A stretch of DNA of 64,000 bases from Apoda limacodes. Its lineage: Eukaryota; Arthropoda; Insecta; Lepidoptera; Limacodidae. The stretch covers positions 14,570,001 to 14,634,000 of the forward strand of contig OX291551.1 of assembly GCA_946406115.1 (NCBI GenBank), in the 5' to 3' direction. Below the pieces are notes generated by a model. It was not told the DNA's origin and made no database searches. It saw nothing but the letters and a program-made list of their open reading frames with translations. Made by a program: the position numbers and the translations under genes. This document shows, piece after piece, positions 35,195 to 47,161 of the stretch (positions within the stretch are counted from its first letter, which is position 1; every line of letters begins with the position of its first letter).

Positions 35195-35300
35195 TCTAAT
35201 AATAAATATTTTTGGACATTACACACAGCGTCGTCTGGTCTCAAACTAAGCAAAGCTTGTGCTGGATGCCAGACAACGGATACAAATACGGACATAATAT
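35195..35300 (-). repeat. SINE body fragment (minus orientation)
   Basis: Shares ATATTTTTGGACATTACACA, AAGCAAAGCTTGTGC and CAGACAACGGATA with the complete SINE at 36481-36740. The tRNA-like head is missing. Confidence 0.7.
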
Positions 35301-35324
35301 ATATATCTTCTCTATATATATATG

Positions 35325-35545
35325 TAATTCTACTGTACGTGTGTATGTCACTGTACTCCTAAACGGCTGGACCGATTTGAATGATTTTTTTTGTATGCGT
35401 TAGAGTGCCGCCCTGGATGGTTTAGATTCACAAATCAGCCCAGCAGATGGCGCTGCAGTCGGTATCATGCAGGATAACGTCGCGGAAATCGAACCTATAG
35501 CCCCCGGTTTAGAAGGCGGGTCAAACAAACAAAACATTTCTAAAA
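35325..35545 (+). repeat. Interspersed repeat fragment
   Basis: Has the order CTGTACGTGTGTATGTCACT, CTAAACGGCTGGACCGATTT, ATGGTTTAGATTCACAAATC, CAGCAGATGGCGCTGCAGTC. I recognise this combination as a common lepidopteran repeat, class uncertain. Confidence 0.5.
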
Positions 35546-36164
35546 AAAAATCACACTCATATTTGTTACTAAATAATTGTATACATCTATATTTTTCATT
35601 AAACCCAGCTCTAATAAATGCAGCCAAGTAATAATTGTAAAAAACCATTGTAAATGCTATCGAATATCCAATTTATCGTACCTTTCAATAGTAATTCACT
35701 CTATATGCGGTATCAAATCGATATTGTTGTGCGTAGTATGTATTATCATCTAGGATAGAACCTTGGTCTTGCGTTACTTATGCGGCAGAGCTATCGTGTT
35801 ACGATAATGTCCGCCATGCTTGCTTTACTCACGGCATGAAGGAAATAGTTTTAGGTGCTTTATTATTAGCAGTGTCTTGGCTGCTTGTGTGGATTTTTCT
35901 CTCTGATTCTATATGATGATATGGTTCTGTACGTTAAAAACGTATTTATAGTGTTAGCCAAAATAGATATAGGTCTGTATACAGCGTAAATAAAACTATA
36001 TTTTTCTTTGGATAATACAATAACTTTTTATTTCTGTATAAATGTCAATAAAAAGTTAAACATACTTTTCGATGCAAAGAAATAAATATGCGCCGTAGAA
36101 ATCGCCATCTGGCGATAAGATCGCCTGTTGTACATGTTTTTTAATATTATTTTTACAATAAGTT

Positions 36165-36216
36165 TGTGTTTTTGTTTTGTGCAATAAAGGATATTTGTAT
36201 TGTATTGTATTGTATA
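36165..36216 (+). repeat. LINE-type 3' tail with (TATTG)n
   Basis: GTGCAATAAAGGATATTTG followed by four TATTG-type pentamers at about 36195-36215. This is a frequent 3' end of lepidopteran non-LTR elements. No upstream ORF is recognisable. Confidence 0.55.
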
Positions 36217-36480
36217 AATAGTGAATAAAACATAAAAAATATTTTTTGAATTTATTTTTGCTGTTTATAGTTATTATTTTGCTTTTAGTAATAAGAAGTA
36301 TGTCAATAATAGTATGTAGAAAGTTATGTAGTACTTCCGAATTTTTCTGAATATTACATAGAAAATAGACGCATAAGTAACTTTTAAGCAAGCTACACAC
36401 GTTCTAATGTAACTGATAACGTTTATCTGAGGTTCCTTATTTTTTTTTCATATATCCTACGAGACATTAAAATAATATAA

Positions 36481-36740
36481 ATAAATAAATAATAATCAAT
36501 ATTTTTGGACATTACACACAACACCGTTAGACTCCAAAGTAAGCAAAGCTTGTGTCATGGATACCAGACAACGGATATATATACTTATAACTTTTTTTCT
36601 GTCAATACATACATAAAATACATAAATACACACGGACGCAAGACAAAAACATATGTTCATCACATAAATGTTTGTCTAGTGCGGGAATCGAACCCACACC
36701 CTCACACCAACTGCCACACTGTCAACTAGGCTGCGATGGA
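36481..36740 (-). repeat. tRNA-derived SINE, near full length (minus orientation)
   Basis: On the minus strand the head (from about 36739) has CAGCCTAGTTGACAGTGTGG and the B-box-like GTGGGTTCGATTCCCGCAC. The body is GACAAACATTTATGTGATGA. The tail contains CCGTTGTCTGGTATCCATGA and GCTTTGCTTACTTTGG, ending in AATATT-rich sequence. It also appears at 43806-43992 and, without the head, at 35195-35300. Confidence 0.8.
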
Positions 36741-38082
36741 GTATATAATATATGGAGTATGGAATACAATATCTATCAAAGCGCGTTAGTAAATCTGATC
36801 CAATATTATTCTCAATAACTTAACTACATGCATGAATTATCAATAGTGACAACCGAAGCATTACTTCAGAATCAAAGATTATTACATGAGGAACAAAACT
36901 TAAGAACATTGAACTCAGCAAAAAATCCGCAGCCAGCAATTAAATCATAAATTTTGCATCGATTCAACCAAAGCCAACCAACAATCATACAAACGATAAA
37001 ACAAAAAGAATTGACGAAACGAAACGGGTATTGAGTACTGTGCTTCAGTGTTGCATGCAATCGTTTTTTTTTTTTGTATTGGTGTGAAATTAGCGAAATT
37101 TATTCGTTTTTCTCTTGATTACATGACTATACAAATCAATGTAGGTATAGCTTTCATATAACGGTAGCACCAAGTGAAAATAAGTAATGATTTTATGAAC
37201 GTGTCTTTAAAAATGTTTATCTTTTCTGGGTTTAGTACCCTTGGGGTGCCAATAAGATCCTACCTTTATGTCTGTAGTTGTGTCTGTCCGATAGGAGGTT
37301 AAATTCTTTACAGAATATGGAGGCTGGAGGATTGTTAAAACGGTACTTAATTTATTATTAATAAAATCACAAAAAGATATAAGCTATTTATTTACTTTAC
37401 TAAATGTAAAGTTATTTATTAATATTTTATCTTTGTTGTTTGCATCGATAACGGTAAACGCTAAGAAAATATATGCTTATTAATAAATTTATCAATCTAA
37501 TAAAGTTTAAGTTATAATTTTTTTTATCAAAACGGATCAACATACAAAATTGAATTCTAAATTGAATAATTCATACAAAAAATTGTGAAAAAAGAAAAAA
37601 GTTGGGCTTGCGCCATCTTGTGTGGTACGGAACCCTGGATATGCGAGCCCGAAATGACAACGTTTCACAATCATTCTTATTCTTCGGCTCTATTAAGGTT
37701 CCTACATAATTCCTTGTCTATAGGAAAGTGCAATAAATTCGAATACCTTGAGCCGTGTGCCTACGCATACCGACAAAAAGTACCTTTGCCAAAGATTGGG
37801 ATTCCTTTTGCATAGGTTTTGAGGTAAAATGTCTTGATATGAGTTGCGTAAATAGTAAAAGATCTATATATAGAACGACTATTAGACAACGCCACAATAT
37901 AGTATATCTATCTTTAATAAACTCATCTGTATAGCTACCTTAATATTACAATTGAAACATGTAATCCTTACTGCTAAAAATTTTACACCTTAAATTTTCT
38001 TTAACTCCGTTTTGTCCTTATAATTAAAACTTTAATTGAGAATTAACTTCGACCAAGCTTAAAAAAATTACAAATAAATGAA

Positions 38083-38208
38083 TTTTACAACACACAGCAA
38101 AATATGCCTTAGTGTAGTTAAAAATTTTACAACACACAGCAAAATATGCCTTAGTGTAGTTAAAAATTTTACAACACACAGCAAAATATGCCTTAGTGTA
38201 GTTAAAAG
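38083..38208. repeat. 42-bp tandem repeat, three identical copies
   Basis: Three consecutive units (38083, 38125, 38167), each containing TTTTACAACACACAGCAAAA and TATGCCTTAGTGTAGTTAAA. I find no substitutions between units except at the last bases of the third, so the expansion is recent. Confidence 0.95.
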
Positions 38209-38619
38209 TTTGCAGAAGGCAGTGAATAAAGTCCTATGTTCGTATTAATTTAACATATCTCACAAACCGATTGTTATCTATCGTCCGATATCTTTTAAAA
38301 TTTCATTGGCAAATATTTTACTAAACTGTTCTGTTGCCGAAGTTCAAGCTTTGATAATATGCAGATAAACAACCCGGCGATGTCGAAATAAAAGGATTAA
38401 GGGATCGTTGCCCTTATAACTGACCCAAATAAGACAACTCTACACACGACACTTTGGAGGCCGAACCTGTCAATGAGCATTAGAGATAATGTTGCTAGAA
38501 TTAGGGCGATAAATTTTTAAACTTTACTTTTATTCCTTCATTTTATTTGGTGTTTCTGTTTTATTGCATTAAGGTTACATAAAATAAAAGAATGTGCGCT
38601 CTATTTATATTAGGTTTTA

Positions 38620-38908
38620 TACTAATATTATAAATCTCAAAGTTTGGATGTTTGGTACTTAATCACGCTTTAACCTCTAGACGGATCGAAATGACACTTG
38701 GCACACATTTAGATTAGGTCCTGGAATAGGACATAAGCTACTTTTTATCCCAAAATATTCAAAATTCCCACGGGAATAACTATAACCGAGCTTAAACGAA
38801 CTATAGCTCCAGTTAACTTCTTTTGTACAATTAAGGAGTTAATTAAGAAGTTTAACGGCGATAACCAAATTTAGGGGGCGCGGAGCCGCTGGCAAAATCT
38901 ACTAACTT
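38620..38908 (-). repeat. Family B repeat, near full length (minus orientation)
   Basis: On the minus strand it starts TTTGCCAGCGGCTCCGCGCC near 38900 and contains CTAAATTTGGTTATCGCCG, TTATAGTTATTCCCGTGGG, GGGATAAAAAGTAGCTTATG, TCCTATTCCAGGACCTAATC and CGTGATTAAGTACCAAACAT. This is the best family B reference in the window. Confidence 0.8.
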
Positions 38909-39399
38909 TTAAATAGTATATTGTCGTACAAGGACAAAAATAGGTTACTGAAAACCAGGTGACTTATTTCACCGCTTATTATTTTAAAGCTGTTAATTTA
39001 CGACTTATAGGAAATATATGAAACTACCTTAGTCCAGATATACTGCGTCGGAAGAAGTATGTGGCGGCGATAAGCTCACCCCTGGTCACGTAAGACTAAA
39101 TTGGTTGGTGACAGAAGCTGTCCACCACATTGTGACGTGCGTGTGTATCTAGCCGCTGGTTAAACCCTTCTGGGGGTAAGAACTGTGAATACATGTCAAT
39201 AACACAGCCCTGTGCGCTAAGTAAGCACGTAATAATATCATAGCATACTGTTTACTGCATTTATTTTACTGTGTGGTGTGCGCGCGCTCTTATAACTTTG
39301 ATAGAATTTTATATGTTTTTAAAATGAAAATCCTTCGAATTTTCAAAATTTTCAACATTCATTTTATTCATACGTCAGCGACTTTGATAAATCGGCTAA

Positions 39400-39560
39400 A
39401 GTCGAGAAGTTATGGCGCCGCGACAAAACGACTGTCTGAATAGCACCCGTCTAGCCGTATGTGACGGACGAACATGTGACGACATTAGCTACTCGGGTGC
39501 GCTGGTCCCCGTCTCGCCGCGCACTAAACCTCGTGATTGCCTAGCTAGAAGCCTCCGATG
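39400..39560. other. GC-rich block in intron
   Basis: CpG-rich patch (GTTATGGCGCCGCGACAAAA, then GGGTGCGCTGGTCCCCGTCT, then CGCCGCGCACTAAACC). No open frame or known motif. Either a regulatory element or a GC-rich repeat fragment. Confidence 0.35.
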
Positions 39561-40089
39561 GCCGACTGAATAAAATATCGTTTACGCTGTGCTAATAATG
39601 TAGTCAACAAGAAGGTATAAACTGTTAATACATACGCTAAATTATATTTAAAAGCCTATGTTTTCTTATATTTTTTGATCATTTTCTTAATGGCAGCCGC
39701 ACATTAAGCGTTTGAATATATGAACCTACCAACTAAAAACAAGTGTTTTTTTTCTAAATAGCCAACTTAAGTGAAACATCTCCTTAAATTGTTATTGATG
39801 TAGAAAAGGTATTCGGTAATTCTGTGGCGATCGTTATCGTGATGGAAAAATCGTGTTTTGAGTCGACTGACTGAGAACAGAACTGGTTTCGAGGTTAAAA
39901 CTGAAGGGTTTCTTAAGAAACATAAAGAAATATATTTAATTACTTTCTATTTAGAGGATTCAAAAGTGGGTTATTAGTTTCAAATGTGGAGGTTTACAAT
40001 GAAAAATGATATCCGATGAAACCTTTTTAAATTAAACTAAATTACAATACTCACAGGCATTTTAAAAAATTTAAAATTATCATTTATTA

Positions 40090-40370
40090 TTATTTATTTA
40101 TGTTTAACCCATAGACTTCGAGTTCAGTAATCTGTCCTATGGACTGCGCAATAGCCTCACAAAATTGGCCACACTTTGGACGGAGAATAAGTGAACCTGC
40201 GGTCTCTTTTCTCTTTTTATCAACGTCCGCCATTTTGTTAGTTGATGTTTAGTAAAACAAGTTAGCTAGGGCATGAGGCATTTGCTTGGCTTAGCCTCTG
40301 TTACACTTCTGCAATAATTTTTTTTCACGGCTGGCTAGAAAATGCGCTGTCCAGTTCTCTATGTCTCGTA
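40090..40370 (-). repeat. Unnamed retro-like element with 47-codon frame (minus orientation)
   Basis: On the minus strand it starts GAACTGGACAGCGCATTTTC near 40365 and ends in an AATAAATAATAATAAATG A-rich tail near 40080. A 47-residue frame runs from ATG at 40233 to a stop at 40090-40092. It begins MADVDKKRKETAGSLILRPK and ends AIAQSIGQITELEVYGLNINK minus its last residue (shown here only in part). A second, inverted and more decayed copy is at 49786-50035. It could be a SINE or a retrocopy of a small mRNA. I do not recognise the peptide. Confidence 0.5.
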
Positions 40371-40480
40371 TCAATTATATTGTGCATGTCATATTGTTAT
40401 CTCCGCAATTTCTTGTACCATATTAGGTAAGTCTTTTTTTCGGATATGGTATACTTTTTGGGATTGTTTAAAATCGTGCT

Positions 40481-40530
40481 CATGGTAACTTTCTACCATC
40501 GCATCGCTCGTCATTGGCAGGGAGCAATAA
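40481..40530 (+). mobile_element. Short LINE ORF fragment
   Basis: GGTAACTTTCTACCATCGCA and CTCGTCATTGGCAGGGA match the TFYHRxxRHWQG part of the LINE copies at 13290 and 60745. Only about 50 bp remain. Confidence 0.6.
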
Positions 40531-40544
40531 CAATAGTACATTGT

Positions 40545-40700
40545 TCACCGAGGGGTGGAAGTGACTGATAACCGACGAGGGTGTAGTTTGAGGCCCGAAG
40601 CGGAGCTGAGGTCCTTAAAATACACGAGGTGGGAATCGCCTTTCATCCCGAGTGATACATAGTGCTTTCCACTACAATTGGGAGGATAATAAAATATAAT
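40545..40700. repeat. Interspersed repeat fragment
   Basis: A non-AT-rich block with ACCGACGAGGGTGTAGTTTG, AGGCCCGAAGCGGAGCTGAG and TACACGAGGTGGGAATCGCC. I recognise it as a common lepidopteran repeat. The class is not clear. Confidence 0.5.
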
Positions 40701-40741
40701 TAATGAAAGTTTTGATTTACTTAACAAATATTAATTCACTT

Positions 40742-40905
40742 TTATAAACATAGATGGCGCTGTACCGAATAATTACAAGCTATGGTTATGTATTCTGTTG
40801 TTTATAAATAGTGAGTTATTTTTATCAAAGTGAAATAGGTTCGCTTTTATAATCACAGATGGCACTGTACCAAATAATAAGAAGCTATTTATTTGTTACG
40901 TCAGC
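40742..40905. repeat. Tandem duplication, period about 105 bp
   Basis: AGATGGCGCTGTACCGAATA at 40752 recurs as AGATGGCACTGTACCAAATA at 40857, followed in both by ACAAGC/GAAGC and TAT. The match is limited to about 45 bp per unit. Confidence 0.55.
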
Positions 40906-41414
40906 TTTTAAATAGAAAGTGCTTTTTTATTTCTACTTCCTTCCCTCTAAACGGGCAAGAAAGTAATAATCTCTGCAAACACGTACTTTCAACCCTATTC
41001 TTGACTATGCGTGAACGTTCTTTCAGAGCATGAGTAGTGTAAAAGTACTTTTGCTATATCTAGTATATTAGCAAATATTTTTTTTTTAGTTTGTGACGCA
41101 AAAACATTACGTGACTATAAACAATACGTTTACTCGTATATATAGATGTAAGTGTCATGTTACCTCATTGGTTTAGAACAGGGTTCATACCGCTTACCGC
41201 TATATACACAAGAATATATAGGTACACATGTATTTTATTTAGAAATATATGGTAAATATACTTACATATAAATAATCTTAATTGTTTGAGACTTCCTGAA
41301 GGTTAGGAACGAAGAAAACATTGGTTTACTAGGATTTTATTACTTCCTAGTAGTTGTGTACCTATGAAGTTCGTAAGAAGCGTAATATTCAATGCAAGTA
41401 TGTAGTCGGTATAA

Positions 41415-41500
41415 CCAGCCGGAATTGTATCTCGATAGCTCGATAGAAAAGCACTAAGACGGAATCTTAGGGTTGCAGGTTCAAGCCCTGGCTCGAGGTT
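41415..41500 (+). repeat. tRNA-derived SINE head
   Basis: A B-box-like GCAGGTTCAAGCCCTGG sits about 50 bases after TCTCGATAGCTCGATAG. A diverged family B piece follows in minus orientation. Confidence 0.45.
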
Positions 41501-41549
41501 AATCTTTTGATTGCATATTTGCTATAATAATAAATAAATATTTGGAATG

Positions 41550-41692
41550 GAGATAGTTTAGGTCTTGAGACAAGACATTGGCTACTTAAAAACGTCAAGA
41601 GTGAGTTGGTGTTTTTGAGGAGTTGCCCTTTAAATCCTATACCGATAACCAAATTTAGGGCGGATAGAACCGCGGGCAAAAGCTAGTATTAC
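41550..41692 (-). repeat. Family B 5' end fragment (minus orientation)
   Basis: On the minus strand it starts TAGCTTTTGCCCGCGGTTCT and continues CGCCCTAAATTTGGTTATCG. It breaks off in a decayed core. Confidence 0.6.
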
Positions 41693-42821
41693 GTATGTCT
41701 TATTTATTATACAAAGTTATGTTAGTGACGTTGTTACTTTACAGACTGAAGACATGTGTCCAATACCATGGATCGCCTTCTAACTTCAAACTAATAAGCT
41801 CGGAACTCATCAGTATCAGTCAAACCTAACAATGTTGTTAATGGACATAAGAGTCTCATAAATAAACATTGCGCTGCTTCTTTAAATGGATGAGCAGAGA
41901 GAACAAAAACATTTGATGTACCACAGATGCGCCTTTACTTGGATAGTGACTAGTTTTTCGCAACGGATCGAAAGCTTAGTACAACCAACATGGATGTCAG
42001 AAGCTTATGATAACTAATTCAGATGTAAGAACTTTCACTGCAAGTTGTGTCGAAGATGTTGAACTTTAACATGCTTTTTATGCAACTACTTGTAAGTAGG
42101 TATGCTTTGGTGAATCCTTACTTTTTAATATTATAAATGCTAAAGTGAGTATGTTGGAAAGATATATGGGACCTAGGTGACGATTAAAGGCTTCTTTTTC
42201 TCGCTAAAAATTGGTGGGTCGAGGGGAGGGGTAAACTTTGTATAAAACTTTTAATTGCGTCATCCGATTTGCTTTAAATGGTCGGTCCTTATTACTTAAA
42301 TTTCTATAATTAAAACTTTTACACTAAGTTTGGAAATGAGAGTGATAATTAAAGTTTAATTAAAATTTAACTGTTTTACATAGCTATAATTTTATTTGAA
42401 AAGGTCACGTTATCTCCTTTTTAAAGCCTGTAAGACCGGAAAGCAGTAAGATTTTTTTGTTTCTTTCTTTTTATCAAAACCAATTAGTGACGTAGAATTG
42501 TAAAATCAAAGTATTTGCAAACTGTTTATGGCCCAATTAAATACCTCATTTATGACAACTTTTATCTCAACATTCAATTCTATTAATTATAACCTAAAAT
42601 TTCGAGAATCTATTCTAGTTTTTTGTTAATGGGAAAATTTGTGCTCATTTCTTATCCCAATTACATGCTCCATAAAATTCAGCGATAGATTATTGAAGGA
42701 CACATCTCACATTAAATATTAAACCAGTTACACAACATTTTTTTTAAACTTTAGTTGTATTTAAAACATAAAAACAACTTAAGAATAATATCTAAGCAAA
42801 GTTTTTCTTTCCGTTTGTATA

Positions 42822-43108
42822 TATATGTCGCAGCCATCTGGTAAAATGACCTAGTTTATTGAGCGCCTAGGCAGATCGTTAAGTAAGTATGAAAAATAAA
42901 TTTTAATGTAACTGAACAGATTATTTATGAAACTTAATTAAAACGCACTGCTCGCTTCGCATCTACGTTGACACAAGAGAAACTGAACCTAAATCAACAG
43001 ACATGACTTATACAGTGCGATTTCTTATCCTTTCTTTTCTATACTTGACGATCTGCCTAGGCATCCAATTAACTGGCTAATTTAACCAGATGGCTGCGAC
43101 ATATATAC
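42822..43108. mobile_element. MITE, about 285 bp, with TIRs of about 65 bp
   Basis: The left end GTCGCAGCCATCTGGTAAAA and the right end (minus strand) GTCGCAGCCATCTGGTTAAA match. They continue with gaps to GCCTAGGCAGATCGT in both arms. TATATAT borders both sides, so a TA-type target duplication is likely. GTGTCGCAGCCAGATAAAAA at about 19227 may be a related solo end. Confidence 0.75.
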
Positions 43109-43257
43109 TATCACGACATTTATCCCCGAAGAGGTGTCAATTAATATGCTCGTAAAATCTACGTTTCACAGGTGGTATTCCGTCCCATAAACGTAATAGG
43201 TGCTATTACAGGCACAAAACAAAGTCGAGACTTTAAAATTCAGAAATTGTAACAATA

Positions 43258-43340
43258 TCAGCTGCCTCTACCGGAAATAAAACCCGGGACCTGCGACAAG
43301 GCAGCCTAACGATCGAACACTGCGCCATTCGCTCCTAAAC
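43258..43340 (-). repeat. tRNA-derived SINE head (minus orientation)
   Basis: On the minus strand it reads GGAGCGAATGGCGCAGTGTT, then CAGGTCCCGGGTTTTATTTC, then CGGTAGAGGCAG. The same GGTAGAGGCA end is seen at about 466-476, linking it to the SINE at 430. Confidence 0.6.
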
Positions 43341-43805
43341 ATGACTAAAAATTCAGAAGTACATTAATGTTACCTATAGATACGAATGATAAAATATAGC
43401 AGTGAAATTAACCTATTTCGAACAACATTCTAGACAACTTAAAAAAAACGTTAATTCTACGTTAAATATAATGAGCACTTCGAGTCTAAATTAATGACAC
43501 TAATTATGTAGATTTGTGCCTGTTTTATTACATATGCCAATCAACGAACCGATTTCACATAGAAAAATCTACATACATACCTTTAAATAATTTACATAAA
43601 TTGATCATCTTAAAACTTTTTATATCAACTTTAATTTTTCCCGAAAATGTAGGCATAAAGAAAAAATACAGTAATAGATAAGGATTTTACTAACAGCCAC
43701 TTAATTAGTCCGACTTCGTTATCAGATTATAGCAAACAGCTCTTCGATTGATAGTTTTGTTAAAAACTAGAGTGTTTTATATAGAACTGTTATAAAAACA
43801 TATTT

Positions 43806-43992
43806 ATTTGATTATAATAAATATTTTTGGATATTACACACATCACCAATATCCGAAACTAAGCAAAGCTTTTGCTATGGGTACTAAATTTTTTTTTGTT
43901 AATATCATCACATAAATGTTTGTCTTGTGTGGTAATCGAACCCACGTCCCTTGATTCAGTAGTCGGGTCATTAGCCACTGAGCCACGGAGCC
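43806..43992 (-). repeat. tRNA-derived SINE (minus orientation)
   Basis: On the minus strand the head reads GGCTCCGTGGCTCAGTGGCT, with a B-box GTGGGTTCGATTACCACAC, then the SINE body GACAAACATTTATGTGATG and the tail GCTTTGCTTAGTTTCGG. The head resembles a real tRNA but cannot close an acceptor stem. Confidence 0.75.
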
Positions 43993-45057
43993 ATGTCTAT
44001 TTTATAATGACTTGTATGTATAGAATAGGATAGAAGAGAATAAGTCTTTATTTGCATAGAATATGGGTTACATTAATGATATTAAATTTTTTGATATAAC
44101 ATTATGTATTTATTTTCATGGTTATATTACCAGATAACCCCATTTTTACCAACCGTACCCTGCGTGCCCAGTGTCTGGGCTTAAGTGGCTTTATATACAT
44201 ATATGTCCCATGTATACGTGAAGTACCAACTTAAAAGTACTGAATGGCAATATGAAAGACTAGGGACAGGATAATATACAGAGGGTGCCCATTTTTAATT
44301 AACTATAAAAAGGAAATCCAGATTAGTTAAAGTAAATAATAAATACATAAGTTGTATGTAAACGTAGTTAATTCCATTCTAACTTATCCTAACAATTTTC
44401 TTTATTCTTTGTCCGGTATTTAGAATTTTACCGTTACACAAATTTCACATGCCTTAAGAAGCTTTGGTCTTGAAGATGCCACTATAAATAATGAAGTAAA
44501 AGTGGTATTACTTTACCATATTTGTTTTACGTATATGTAAATCGATTCCCCTTGTATTTCTCAAAAGTCTTTGATAATTCTAACTGCATCGCGTAGTTTG
44601 TTTTGTGGCATTCTTAATTGAGATGTAGTATCAGAGAAGTTATTTGTGTATTTTATTAATTTTAAATACTTTAAAGTTATCTATTAAAGTTTTAATGGGA
44701 GTAAGAAAGTTTTTAGCTATTTATTATGTATAAAGTAAATTTTTGTTTCTGATAAGAGTACTAAGTAAAAATTATCTTAAAGTTTTTAACGTGTTTTTTA
44801 TAGTTTATTTGAATTTAATATTTTCTCTACGTTTATTTTAACTGTGCTTTTTTAAAAAAGGTGTTTTCATGACTTAGTTTAAGATTCTTGCGTATCTATT
44901 ATTTTCAAAGGATTTTTTCCAGCAGCTTTACTCGCGCAGCAATCGGTCCGTAGGAATCCTTAGGAATCACTTTGTTCAACCGTATTAAAAAATAAAATGT
45001 TCAATTATATTAGAAATCCAGTAAGTCAACGTTAATTAATATTGCCCCATGGCTCCA

Positions 45058-45750
45058 CCCGAGAAAAAGTATTTGTCTTTTCAGCTTGCGCCCAACATTA
45101 GGCGGGCCGTATAGTGTTTGCCACCTGAGCAGTAAGTATATAAAATTCACCTGCGCCAGAAATTGGGTCACCCTGTTGCTTAGTTGCGAAGCCAAAAATA
45201 GTGCCTCTCGATTTTACCTGAACAAAATATATTTCCATAAGGTTCTCAATTGGGACAAAAAATATTCTTTATTCTTTTTTTTATATCAAATGTTTCGCAA
45301 CCTCTGACCGCTAGTGAGGGTCACAGAAAGTGAGATCAATTTCGTTTCCTATCTTTATTTTATTTATCAGCTATGTTTTGAAAATCTTTCGGATTATTAT
45401 ATGGCCTTTGTTTCTGAATTGTGATGATATGAATAAAAATGTCTCTTTAGTGAATATATTTTAATTTAATTCTTTGAAACTGTCGTTTTCAGTTGATTTT
45501 AGATTTTAATTTAACAAAATCAAAATTAAAAATTAGAAAACAATATGATTAACATTAAGCGCCGTCAATTTTTTTCATACTTTGACGTAATATCCTAGGT
45601 TACAATTTAAGAGGACGGCGTTTTCCATAAGATTCTCAATTGAGACAAAAAATATTCTATATTCTTATCCGTTTTTATGGCAGTGCTGAGAATCAAGTAA
45701 TTCCTTTACTTAGTTCATACGCGAAGGAATAGTGCCTCAAGATATAATTC
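45058..45750 (+). repeat. Family C repeat, copy 1
   Basis: About 567 bp (45058-45624) match 51354-51955 in the same orientation. Markers in order are CATTAGGCGGGCCGTATAGT, AATTGGGTCACCCTGTTGCT, GACCGCTAGTGAGGGTCACA, CGTTTTCAGTTGATTTTAG and TTAAGCGCCGTCAATT. After 45624 the ATTCTCAATTGAGACAAAAA block recurs from 45243, and the segment ends with GCGAAGGAATAGTGCC near 45735. Confidence 0.8.
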
Positions 45751-47161
45751 TTGATCAGTTTAAAAACTGCTTTATGTTATTCTCTGTTCTTGTAGATATC
45801 TCTATACCAACAAAAACATGTCATCGCGTTGCTTCGTTGCAATGTTAAGGAATAGTGCCCCGTAGTGATACCGGTGGTATGAATTTGAGAAAATCTTTTC
45901 CCCTCTTCACCTTCCTTCAATTTGTGTTAAACTCTAGGTTCTTAAATGCTCGGTTACAACTTACAATGTGAAGGAATAAAAAGGAATAAAAAGGAACTCT
46001 TATACGGGATAAAATATTGTATATCCCTTTTTGAGTTTCCTATTACATATGTGTTGACATTTTATTACATATGTTGACATATCATTTGTGATGAAAATAA
46101 ACAGATTTTCGTATTTATACATTAGTTAGTATTAATATGACATAAATAGATAGAAACTAAGGCATTTTTTTTTAGAAGTGGGGGAGAGACGTTTGAAGTT
46201 AAGTATAATTTTGGATCTTATAGGGCTTGGAGTGGTATTGCATCTTGTCAGATAATTATTCTTGCCAGAGAAAATGTATGCATTTGTAACTTATCCTTAA
46301 TTAAAAAACAAAACATTATAAGAAATAGTGTTGTAGTAATTCGTCGTCCAGTCAAAGCATTATAATATCTATGGTCGAGTCAGATTTTCAACACGAGGTA
46401 GGATGCCTAGAACAAGCCGAGGTTGACGACCCATTAGATATTTATAACAGAAGCTGTTAGAAATTCTGCTCACAGTGCAGAAGAAAGCCTGAAAAACCTG
46501 TGTAATGAAGAAATTTAACAATTATAATAAAATTATTATTTAATTACAATATTACTTTTAGTCACAAATACGTTGAATTAATCTGTTTTCTTAATTATTT
46601 TTAAGAATTAAATCGCGTTTGAACAAGGAAGGCAGTTGAACAAAAATCTTTTATTGTCACTAAAGTCACTATACGTCTATTTCGTTCCTAAAATTTCATT
46701 ACAAAAAAGCACTTAGCACCGCCTTATGCCCCGGATCCACATTCCATCTTACACTGGGTCGATCATTTATTTAGAAAGCTTATTATAGGCAACCTTTTAC
46801 TGACAATTTACTTTGAACTTTATATCTAGTGATTTACGGTTGCATATTTATTTCTAATAAATGTTCTCGACCGTAATTAAGGTCCATGTTTCTCTAGTCA
46901 ACATTATATTGTTCTTTTTATTTTTATGGTTGAATAATGTTGATCTCTTAGATTTAAATTTACAGAATATTTATTTTGATACTACATATTGCACCTTTAA
47001 GTAAGAATTAAATTAAGACTATTTTAAGACATTAGTATGGCATAGTATTAGAGGAACTTATTTATGACAAATGTGATCAAGTGTAAGTGGTACTTGCAGA
47101 ATTAATGTCCCGTACATATTGCCATGCTGCCGTATTTGCTAATTCGTTTAAACCATCGTAT

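Noticed and set aside
43806..43992. tRNA-like head considered as a functional tRNA gene
   Set aside because: A and B boxes are present but no acceptor stem or complete cloverleaf can be drawn, and the same head is joined to a repeated SINE body elsewhere.
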